Shown piece by piece: positions 1 through 5,537 of a DNA stretch of 5,537 bases. Numbering within the stretch: position 1 is the stretch's first letter; every line of letters starts with the position of its first letter. This DNA comes from Defluviitaleaceae bacterium (lineage in GTDB: Bacteria; Bacillota; Clostridia; Lachnospirales; WQUN01). The translations under genes were made by a program, and so were the position numbers. The stretch spans positions 1 through 5,537 of the forward strand of contig WRKK01000172.1 in assembly GCA_009782245.1 (NCBI GenBank), given 5' to 3'. Below the pieces are notes generated by a model. The model worked only from the letters and a program-made list of their open reading frames with translations. It was not told where the DNA came from and ran no database searches.

Positions 1-51
1 GTCGCCCCTACAACAATGCCTCCCGTAGGGGCGACCGTCCTCGGTCGCCCG
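1..51. repeat. GC-rich intergenic three-arm inverted repeat
   Basis: Two perfect inverted repeats share a central arm. GTCGCCCCTAC at 1-11 pairs with GTAGGGGCGAC at 25-35 (11 bp, 13-base loop). GGGCGACCG at 29-37 pairs with CGGTCGCCC at 42-50 (9 bp, 4-base loop TCCT). Because 28-35 can pair with either outer arm, the two hairpins exclude each other. The outer arms are also direct copies of GTCGCCC (1-7 and 44-50). The segment is clearly richer in GC than the genes beside it. From memory, GTAGGGGCG...CGCCC modules are frequent dispersed intergenic repeats in gut Clostridia, which makes a mobile or REP-like repeat the most likely reading. It touches the window edge, so the full unit may continue beyond position 1. 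Confidence 0.7.
29..50 (-). terminator. possible hairpin terminator after clpC
   Basis: A perfect 9-bp GC-rich stem with a 4-base loop begins 19 bases past the clpC stop codon, where an operon terminator would be expected. On the minus strand the stem is followed by CCTACGGG and not by a run of T, so it is not a canonical intrinsic terminator. It may cause pausing, protect the 3' end of the message, or simply belong to the dispersed repeat that contains it. The position supports a terminator; the missing U-tract argues against it. Confidence 0.3.
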
Positions 52-69
52 TTTGTCAGTTCCTAAAGT

Positions 70-2520
70 TTAGCTAACCTTTTCAAACGCAATTTTGCCC
101 TCGGCAAGCGTAACTTTAACTGAATCGCCGTCCTTAAATTCGCCGCTCAAAATTTTTTCGGATAGTTCGTCCTCGATTTTGGTTTGAATCGCCCTTAATA
201 ATGGTCGTGCGCCGTACATTTGGTCGTAGCCAGATTCGGCTATGTGTTCGGTTGCCTCGTCATTAAAATCTAGCGTTATGCCGATGTTGTTTAACACACG
301 CTCGGCGGTCTCTTTTAGGCGTAACTCGGTTATTTTCTTGATTGCATCTTTGTCCAGCGGGTGGAAAACGATAATATCGTCAACCCTGTTTATGAACTCT
401 GGGCGGAAAATTTGCTTAACTTCGTCCATTACCGTTGTTTTCATTTCCTCATACGAACGCTCGCTGTCAACCTCGGAAACAAACCCCAATTTTTTGGGGT
501 TGATTATCGAGCGCGAACCCACATTCGAGGTCATTATGATAACGGTATTTTTGAAGTTGATTTTTCTGCCCTGCGCATCCGTTATATGCCCGTCATCAAG
601 CATTTGCAGCAGCACGTTAAAAACATCTGGGTGGGCTTTTTCGATTTCGTCAAAAAGCACGACAGAATACGGCTTGCGGCGGACTTTTTCGCTAAGCTGC
701 CCGCCCTCGTTGTAGCCGATATATCCTGGCGGCGAGCCGATTAACCGTGAAACCGTGTGTTTTTCCATAAATTCCGACATATCTATGCGGATAACGGCGT
801 TTTCGTCTCCGAAAATTATTTCTGCCAACGCACGGCACAGCGACGTTTTGCCCACACCCGTTGGACCCAAAAACATAAACGAGCCAATCGGGCGTTTTGG
901 GTCTTTTAAGCCAATGCGGCCGCGGCGAATCGCTTTTGACAGCGTGGTTACTGCCTGATTTTGCCCAACTATCCGCTGGTGTAGCGTTTCTTCCATTTGC
1001 ATTAGCCGCTTGGATTCCTCTTCTTGTAGCCGTTTTACTGGAATCCCCGTCCAGGTGGCGACAACGTCTGCAATTTCCTCAAAATCCACAATTAGGTTGT
1101 TTTTGGTGTGTTTTTTCTTCCATTCTTCTTTTGCCTGCTCTAATTGCTCTTTTACTGCGTTTTGCTTTTGTTTTAACTCGCCAGCTCTTTCAAACTCTTC
1201 CGTCTTTATTGCAGCCTCTTTTTCGGCGTTTAACTCGGCAATTTGGGCTGTCAACTCTTTTATGTTTGGCGGAGCGGTGTATTGCCGCAACCGCACCTTG
1301 GAAGATGCCTCGTCCAATAAGTCGATGGCTTTATCGGGCAAAAATCTATCCGAGATATATCTGGTTGACAATTTTACAGCAGCGTCAACCGCATCGGGCG
1401 TTATTTGTACGCCGTGATGTGCCTCGTATTTATCACGAATACCGTGCAAAATCGCTATAGCCTCTTCTTCGTTGGGTTCGTCGACGGTTACAGGCTGAAA
1501 ACGCCGCTCTAGTGCGGTATCTTTTTCAATATGCTTGCGATACTCGTCCAAAGTTGTTGCGCCGATAACCTGCATTTCGCCCCGTGCCAACGCTGGTTTT
1601 AGGATATTAGCGGCATCTAAAGCACCCTCCGCGCCGCCCGCGCCGATTATCGTATGCAGTTCGTCAATAAACAAAATTATGTTGCCATTGGACGACATAA
1701 CCTCCTGCATTACCCGTTTAATGCGTTCTTCAAACTCGCCACGGTACTTTGTACCCGCAACCATATTGGATAAATCTAGCGAGACCAGCCGCTTGCCCCC
1801 CAAAATTTCTGGGACATCGCCATCATGGATACGCTGTGCCAAACCCTCGGCAATGGCGGTTTTGCCCACGCCAGGATCGCCCACCAAACACGGGTTGTTT
1901 TTTGTGCGGCGGCTTAAAATTTGGATAACCCGCTCAATTTCCTTGTTACGCCCAACAATCGGGTCAAATTTATGGGCAGATTTTGTTAAATCGTTGCTAA
2001 ATTTGTCCAAAAACGGCGTTTGTGCCTGTGCGGTTTTGAAACTTAGCGGACCCATTGGTTGCGGCATTCCGCTTTTTGTGCCGTTTTCGCCTAGCATTGT
2101 CAAAATATCCTCGTAAACCTTGTTGGGGTTTACATTCAGTTCCGATAAAATTTGCATAGCAACGCAATCGGATTCCCGCATTAGAGCAATCAGCAGATGC
2201 TCCGTGCCGACATATTTGTTGTTCATGCGAGCCGCCTCTTGTTGGCTGGTTTCAAAAATCCGCTTAGTGCGCGGCGTAAAATCGATTGGGCCGCTTGGCG
2301 TGGTTGTGGTGTTTTGCCCCAACAGTTCGTGAATTTGCCCCTCAACCTCTTGGGCAGAGCAGCCTTGGTTCATCAAAGCCTTTGCCGCAACGCCGTCCGT
2401 TACGCGCGAAAGCCCCAAAAGTAAATGTTCTGTGCCAACGTAATCATGTCCTATCATAACAGCAACGTGCTGTGCGTTTTCTATGGCTTGTTTCGCTTTT
2501 TCTGTTAATGGTCCTTGCAT
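70..2520 (-). CDS. clpC: ATP-dependent Clp protease ATP-binding subunit ClpC
   Basis: HSP100/AAA+ unfoldase that unfolds tagged or damaged proteins and threads them into the ClpP peptidase in the cytoplasm. It has 816 residues, the usual ClpC length. Domains in order: two Clp-N repeats (about 1-145), AAA D1 with Walker A GDPGVGKT (214-221), Walker B ILFIDE (282-287) and pore-loop motif KYRGEF (258-263), a UVR-containing coiled middle domain (about 410-475) that marks ClpC, then D2 with Walker A GPTGVGKT (552-559), Walker B VVLFDE (620-625), pore loop GYIGY and sensor-2 GARP (770-773). An LGF loop (678-680) fits ClpP docking. Glu31 and Glu107, each in a YVGTEHLL motif, match the two phosphoarginine-receptor glutamates known in B. 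subtilis ClpC. The ATG at 2520 was chosen over the in-frame GTG at 2529 because that GTG lies inside the Shine-Dalgarno sequence. It is the last gene of the inferred operon, 44 bp after mcsB. Confidence 0.97.
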   Translation of the reverse strand: MQGPLTEKAKQAIENAQHVAVMIGHDYVGTEHLLLGLSRVTDGVAAKALMNQGCSAQEVEGQIHELLGQNTTTTPSGPIDFTPRTKRIFETSQQEAARMNNKYVGTEHLLIALMRESDCVAMQILSELNVNPNKVYEDILTMLGENGTKSGMPQPMGPLSFKTAQAQTPFLDKFSNDLTKSAHKFDPIVGRNKEIERVIQILSRRTKNNPCLVGDPGVGKTAIAEGLAQRIHDGDVPEILGGKRLVSLDLSNMVAGTKYRGEFEERIKRVMQEVMSSNGNIILFIDELHTIIGAGGAEGALDAANILKPALARGEMQVIGATTLDEYRKHIEKDTALERRFQPVTVDEPNEEEAIAILHGIRDKYEAHHGVQITPDAVDAAVKLSTRYISDRFLPDKAIDLLDEASSKVRLRQYTAPPNIKELTAQIAELNAEKEAAIKTEEFERAGELKQKQNAVKEQLEQAKEEWKKKHTKNNLIVDFEEIADVVATWTGIPVKRLQEEESKRLMQMEETLHQRIVGQNQAVTTLSKAIRRGRIGLKDPKRPIGSFMFLGPTGVGKTSLCRALAEIIFGDENAVIRIDMSEFMEKHTVSRLIGSPPGYIGYNEGGQLSEKVRRKPYSVVLFDEIEKAHPDVFNVLLQMLDDGHITDAQGRKINFKNTVIIMTSNVGSRSIINPKKLGFVSEVDSERSYEEMKTTVMDEVKQIFRPEFINRVDDIIVFHPLDKDAIKKITELRLKETAERVLNNIGITLDFNDEATEHIAESGYDQMYGARPLLRAIQTKIEDELSEKILSGEFKDGDSVKVTLAEGKIAFEKVS

Positions 2521-2524
2521 TTTT

Positions 2525-2532
2525 ATCACCTC
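2525..2532 (-). promoter_or_regulatory. ribosome binding site of clpC
   Basis: GAGGTGAT on the minus strand matches the 16S anti-Shine-Dalgarno consensus AGGAGGTGAT. From GAGG to the ATG at 2520 there are 8 bases, which is optimal. The site decides the start codon: the GTG at 2529-2527 that would extend the frame by three residues is part of this pairing sequence and cannot serve as its own start. Confidence 0.85.
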
Positions 2533-2564
2533 GTTTTTACTGTATTCAACTTTTCTACTAAAAT

Positions 2565-3638
2565 TTAAGTTTCAAAATCCTCGTCAAACTCTTCTTCCGC
2601 TTGCTCTTCCCCAAAAAGATACCGCAAATATTCCGCGCGGGCTTCGTCTTGTTCCAGTTCCGTCAGCTTGGGATCGAACATCTGTAAAATATGCCCAGGG
2701 TGCACTTCCGTCATTATGCGGTATATTGTCAACTTCGGTTTGGGCAAATCCAAAATTCCCATGGAATAGCCCAACCGCAATTCTGATAACATATCCATTG
2801 CCTCTTTTAGGGAAATTTTTCGGCTGTACCGCAAAATGCCGTATGCACGGTGAATGTTGTTGCTTATGTCCAGTTCGTGTTTTTCTTTCATTTTGCTGCG
2901 TAGCCACAACTCTTTATCGATGACGTTTTTGGTTACGCTTTGCAAGCCGTGAATTATGTCCTGCTCCGATTTGCCCAGCGTTACCTGGTTGGATATTTGG
3001 AAAATTCCGCCCATCGATTCAGAACCTTCGCCGTAAATGCCACGTATTGCAATCCCGAATTTACTGATTGCCGATAACATATTTTTCAACTGACCCGTTT
3101 TGACCAACAGCGGCAAATGCACCATAAAAGACGCGCGCATTCCCGTGCCAACGTTCGTGGGGCAAGCCGTCAAATAGCCGTAATCCTTGTCAAAGGCGAA
3201 CTCTAGTTTTTCTTCTAGCAGATTGTCCATATTATTGGCAATTTGCCACGATGCGTTTATGTTGTCCGCAGGGCTTACGCTTTGTATGCGAATGTGGTCT
3301 TCCTCGTTTAACATTATGCTTAAATTGCCGTCGTCTTGCAGAATAAGCCCGCGCGGCAGGTTATCTTTCATAAATTCACGGCTGATAATGTGCTTTTCGG
3401 CGAAAGTTGCGTTGTTTATGTTTCCACGAAAATCGTGCGAAATCATTGAAAATTTGTGCAGCCATTTTTTCGCGCCAGCAAATAAAGCGTTATTCGCTTC
3501 AGAAATCATTTCAGTTGCTTGGTCGTTTGTTAATTTTGACCTAAATGGATATTTTTTTATGTTGCGAGCCAATCGCACGCGCGCCGAGATTATCGGGCTG
3601 TCGTCCGTTTTTGGGTCGTCATACCAGGTTAGATTCAT
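2565..3638 (-). CDS. mcsB: protein arginine kinase McsB
   Basis: Kinase of the phosphagen (guanido) kinase fold that phosphorylates arginine side chains in proteins and so marks them for ClpC-ClpP. It has 357 residues, close to the roughly 360 of B. subtilis McsB. Visible family motifs are SARVRLARN (18-26), NEEDHIRIQ (111-119) with the catalytic-region glutamates, CPTNVGTGMRAS (159-170) with the catalytic cysteine Cys159, YGEGSE (202-207) and SNQVTLG (216-222). All are intact, so it should be active. The C-terminal segment that normally carries the phosphoarginine-sensing motif RDxxRA reads QDEARA (330-335), with Gln at the first position. The last 14 residues are strongly acidic. Phosphagen kinases of animals such as creatine kinase share the fold, but the short length and the bacterial mcsA/clpC neighbours exclude that reading. 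It overlaps mcsA by 20 bp and probably depends on McsA for full activity. Confidence 0.96.
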   Translation of the reverse strand: MNLTWYDDPKTDDSPIISARVRLARNIKKYPFRSKLTNDQATEMISEANNALFAGAKKWLHKFSMISHDFRGNINNATFAEKHIISREFMKDNLPRGLILQDDGNLSIMLNEEDHIRIQSVSPADNINASWQIANNMDNLLEEKLEFAFDKDYGYLTACPTNVGTGMRASFMVHLPLLVKTGQLKNMLSAISKFGIAIRGIYGEGSESMGGIFQISNQVTLGKSEQDIIHGLQSVTKNVIDKELWLRSKMKEKHELDISNNIHRAYGILRYSRKISLKEAMDMLSELRLGYSMGILDLPKPKLTIYRIMTEVHPGHILQMFDPKLTELEQDEARAEYLRYLFGEEQAEEEFDEDFET

Positions 3639-4200
3639 TATTATCCTCCGTTACTGGTGTTTCTGGGATTTTTTCAGCATTTTCAACATTTTCATCATGC
3701 TCCACATATTCCATTAAACGGACTTCGTCGCGCAATTTGGCGGCCTCTTCAAAATTTTCGTCATCGATTGCCTTTTGCATAAGTCCGCGCAAGCGAACAA
3801 CTTCCCGTTTTTTGAACAAATCACGGCCCGATTTTTGGGGAAATTTTCCCTCGTGCCGAACGCTTGCCTGCACATTTTTCAGAATGGGATTAAGTTCGTG
3901 CGTAAACGTTTTGTAGCAGTGAGCACAGCCCAGTTTTCCGCCGCCGTTGCGAAAACTGTCGTATGTCATGCCGCATCGTGGACACGGCTTGTAATTTATA
4001 ACAATTTTGGGATTACTTTTTTCGACGTTGCCGCCAGTCAAAAACGAGCCAAGCAGCCCATTAAAAAGGGCATCTATCGAGGCGGCTGCATCGATATTTA
4101 ACGAACAATTTTGACAAAGGTGCATTTCCGTTTTTTCGCCGTTCACAATTTGCTGCATATGAACGGTCGCTTGATTGATGTTGCATTTTTCGCACAACAT
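3619..4200 (-). CDS. mcsA: McsA, zinc-binding activator of McsB
   Basis: McsA binds and activates the arginine kinase McsB and helps deliver substrates to ClpC. The protein has 193 residues. Four pairs of cysteines form two zinc-finger-like modules: CEKC (3-6) with CQNC (29-32), and CPRC (73-76) with CAHC (92-95). A UVR motif follows at about 133-165, including the pattern AIDDENFEEAAKLRDE, which resembles the UVR segment in the ClpC middle domain. The tail after residue 165 is low in complexity and acidic (nine Asp/Glu, one Lys). The ATG at 4200 is preceded by a G-rich ribosome binding site overlapping the stop codon of the upstream gene. The 3' end overlaps mcsB by 20 bp. The order mcsA-mcsB-clpC matches the classical operon, but no ctsR is present in the window. 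Confidence 0.95.
   Translation of the reverse strand: MLCEKCNINQATVHMQQIVNGEKTEMHLCQNCSLNIDAAASIDALFNGLLGSFLTGGNVEKSNPKIVINYKPCPRCGMTYDSFRNGGGKLGCAHCYKTFTHELNPILKNVQASVRHEGKFPQKSGRDLFKKREVVRLRGLMQKAIDDENFEEAAKLRDEVRLMEYVEHDENVENAEKIPETPVTEDNNESNLV
3644..3649 (-). promoter_or_regulatory. ribosome binding site of mcsB, inside mcsA
   Basis: GGAGGA on the minus strand lies 5 bases before the mcsB ATG at 3638. It sits within the last codons of mcsA, upstream of the mcsA stop at 3621-3619. A ribosome finishing mcsA therefore passes over the mcsB start, which points to translational coupling and balanced synthesis of the McsA-McsB pair. Confidence 0.85.
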
Positions 4201-4207
4201 ATTTTTT

Positions 4208-4213
4208 CCCCCT
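4208..4213 (-). promoter_or_regulatory. ribosome binding site of mcsA overlapping the upstream stop codon
   Basis: AGGGGG on the minus strand starts within the TAG stop (4214-4212) of the upstream Fe-S/ASKHA gene and lies 7 bases before the mcsA ATG. It is a weaker match to the anti-Shine-Dalgarno sequence than the sites of mcsB and clpC. The overlap implies that mcsA is translated by ribosomes ending the upstream gene, tying expression of the two. Confidence 0.7.
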
Positions 4214-5537
4214 ATGTTGCCGACTCGCCAAAATTCATAAATTTGCTTGAAAGATATTCAAATTTTGGGTGGTCGGTCAAATTTAGTTCCTGTGCTTTTT
4301 GGGTTATATTTATTATTTTATACAAATTTTTGGGATTTTGCAAAATATTAATGCTGCCCTCCAGCGAGTTTAGCAACGTGATTATTGCTTTATCGAGCCA
4401 CTCTTTCGGCAGCAGACCAATGGTTACGGCACTGTCAATGTTCAGCTTGTCGCCCAAATTTCCCACTAAGTACACATTATCTATTTTATCATAATTTAGA
4501 TTATTTTCCAGCAACAAAATTTCGATGGCGGCGCGAACGCTTGATTTGGCTTGCTGCAACTGCCAAACATCGTCTTTTGTGAACATTATTCCCTCGGCGA
4601 TTTCTATGTCGTGCGCCAAAATTCCTGCGTGGTTTATCAAGCCGTTTTTCAGCAATTCTGACAAAATGTCAACCGCACCAGCGCCGCAAATTCCAATGGG
4701 GTCTTCCCCTTTTATCGTTTTGCAATGGAAACTTTTCTCCTTGCTGTCGTACGAAACTTTTGTTATTGCGCCAGCGATTCCCATTGTGCCGTGCGAGAGG
4801 TTACTTGCCTCAAAAGCAGGGCTAATTGCGGTTGACACGCCGATAATCGCCTCGCTGGAAAGCAACGCAACTTCGCCGTTTGCGCCCAAATTTATTAGAA
4901 TGCTGAAATCTCGTTCAACTTTTGCGTTGGATTTTGCCGTTATATCGGTTGACAAATAAGCCGATATTTGCGGCAGAATAATAACATCGCAAGAGAGCAG
5001 TTCTTTGCGGAAGATTTCGCCAAACCGTTGCGTTTGCATATCGATAAATTTTGGCAAAAAAGAAGTTTGCGGCTGCTTGTAAATGCCCATCACAATTTGG
5101 ATAATGGTGGTATTTCCAGAAAGAATCATAGTGCGGACGATTTCGGCAGGGACAAGCCCCTCGCGGCACACGTGAAAAATACCTTTGCAAATGTCGTCAA
5201 TCGTGCTACTAGTAAGCGTTGCAAGATCGTTCGGCTCTAGCGTTTTTTTCTCGTTGATAATTTCTGCATAGGATAGCCGATTTTTGTTGGCTAAATCGTA
5301 ACTAAAGACCGAGCCAGTAGCCAAATCGACCAAAGCAATAGAGATAGTTGCAATGTTTAGATTGACAGCCAAGCCATAAGCAGGTTTATCGGTTGACGTA
5401 GCCAATTCGCCGATGTCTTCGGCAATAACAAACATACCGTCCTCGGCTGGCGTTTGGCAAGCCAGTTGCGGAGTGCCGTCTATTGACAGAATACACTTGC
5501 CACAAATGCCGTGTCCACCGCAAACGGTTTTAACGAA
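4212..5537 (-). CDS. [2Fe-2S] ferredoxin-ASKHA (RACo/DUF4445-like) protein, N-terminus beyond window
   Basis: The frame is open from the window edge, giving 441 visible residues; the ATG at 5435 is internal. Residues 1-34 (numbered from the edge) hold the end of a [2Fe-2S] domain with Cys6, Cys12, Cys15 and Cys27 in the pattern C-x5-C-x2-C-x11-C (CGGHGICGKC, then LACQT). An ASKHA (actin/Hsp70-fold) domain follows from about residue 54. It is recognised by GNTT (141-144), ANGE (219-222), STAISPAFEAS (235-245), GICGAG (282-287) and a C-terminal segment ending near FMNFG. Characterised relatives (RACo, RamA) use ATP hydrolysis to drive electron transfer that reduces corrinoid cofactors. Here three expected phosphate-binding motifs are altered: NLNIAT (59-64) where D-I-G-T-T-T is usual, NLGANGE (216-222) for DIGTNGE, and VGNLG (358-362) for AGGFG. 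No corrinoid protein or methyltransferase is visible nearby. Family membership is secure; the function is unknown, and corrinoid activation should not be assumed. Confidence 0.85.
   Translation of the reverse strand, partial: FVKTVCGGHGICGKCILSIDGTPQLACQTPAEDGMFVIAEDIGELATSTDKPAYGLAVNLNIATISIALVDLATGSVFSYDLANKNRLSYAEIINEKKTLEPNDLATLTSSTIDDICKGIFHVCREGLVPAEIVRTMILSGNTTIIQIVMGIYKQPQTSFLPKFIDMQTQRFGEIFRKELLSCDVIILPQISAYLSTDITAKSNAKVERDFSILINLGANGEVALLSSEAIIGVSTAISPAFEASNLSHGTMGIAGAITKVSYDSKEKSFHCKTIKGEDPIGICGAGAVDILSELLKNGLINHAGILAHDIEIAEGIMFTKDDVWQLQQAKSSVRAAIEILLLENNLNYDKIDNVYLVGNLGDKLNIDSAVTIGLLPKEWLDKAIITLLNSLEGSINILQNPKNLYKIINITQKAQELNLTDHPKFEYLSSKFMNFGESAT

Noticed and set aside
242..2424. 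Several plus-strand open frames opposite clpC
   Set aside because: They are antisense shadows of a highly conserved gene. They lack ribosome binding sites, overlap one another and show no recognisable domain.
2521..2575. Possible promoter for clpC in the mcsB-clpC gap (TTGAAA and TTGAAT elements on the minus strand)
   Set aside because: No -10-like hexamer stands at 16-18 bases from either element, and the gap is only 44 bp. AT-rich text alone does not support a promoter.
4275..4291. GGTCAAA resembling a CtsR heptad half-site
   Set aside because: The second heptad of the direct repeat GGTCAAA-N-A-N-RGTCAAA is missing (AGTTCCT is found) and the site is inside the ASKHA coding region, far from any promoter. 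Another lone GGTCAAA at 1962-1968 lies within clpC. Both are expected by chance.
4915..5240. Open frames of about 90 codons on both strands within the ASKHA gene
   Set aside because: They lie in other frames of a gene whose family motifs are clear, and have low-complexity, Arg/Asn-rich translations without known domains.
4212..5537. Reading the ASKHA gene as a decaying pseudogene because its active-site motifs are altered
   Set aside because: The frame is open across all 441 visible codons, the domain core motifs and C-terminus are kept, and it is translationally coupled to mcsA. This favours a functional protein with changed chemistry.

Overview
The window looks like chromosomal DNA of an anaerobic member of the Bacillota, most likely class Clostridia. 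The reasons are the mcsA-mcsB-clpC protein-arginine-phosphorylation set, which is typical of this phylum; strong GGAGG-type ribosome binding sites; and a [2Fe-2S]/ASKHA protein of the corrinoid-activator (RACo/DUF4445) type, a family I associate mainly with anaerobes. Assignment below class level is not possible from the sequence alone.

All four genes lie on the minus strand, so they are transcribed from high to low coordinates. In transcription order they are: a [2Fe-2S]-ASKHA protein cut by the window edge (5537-4212), mcsA (4200-3619), mcsB (3638-2565) and clpC (2520-70). The spacing is 11 bp, a 20 bp overlap, and 44 bp. No promoter or terminator is evident between them, so they are probably one operon whose promoter lies beyond position 5537. 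Positions 1-51, just past the clpC stop codon, hold a GC-rich three-arm inverted repeat that looks like the edge of an interspersed intergenic repeat.

Three genes form a known working unit. McsB phosphorylates arginines on damaged or client proteins, with McsA as its zinc-binding activator/adaptor. ClpC recognises phosphoarginine through its N-terminal domain, unfolds the client and feeds it to ClpP, which is not in this window. In Bacillus subtilis this operon begins with the repressor gene ctsR. Here the position directly upstream of mcsA is held by the Fe-S/ASKHA gene, and its stop codon overlaps the mcsA ribosome binding site.

The most interesting points are these. (1) A redox-type protein is tightly coupled to the arginine-kinase/Clp operon. 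(2) Its ASKHA domain has altered residues in three expected nucleotide-binding motifs, suggesting a pseudo-ATPase or a changed ligand. (3) Its ferredoxin domain is unusually compact, and its reading frame runs through the upstream edge of the window, so the first internal ATG is not its start. (4) McsB has Gln in place of the first Arg of the RDxxRA phosphoarginine-sensing motif, while the ClpC phosphoarginine-receptor glutamates are kept. I saw no CRISPR array, phage gene, transposase or RNA gene.
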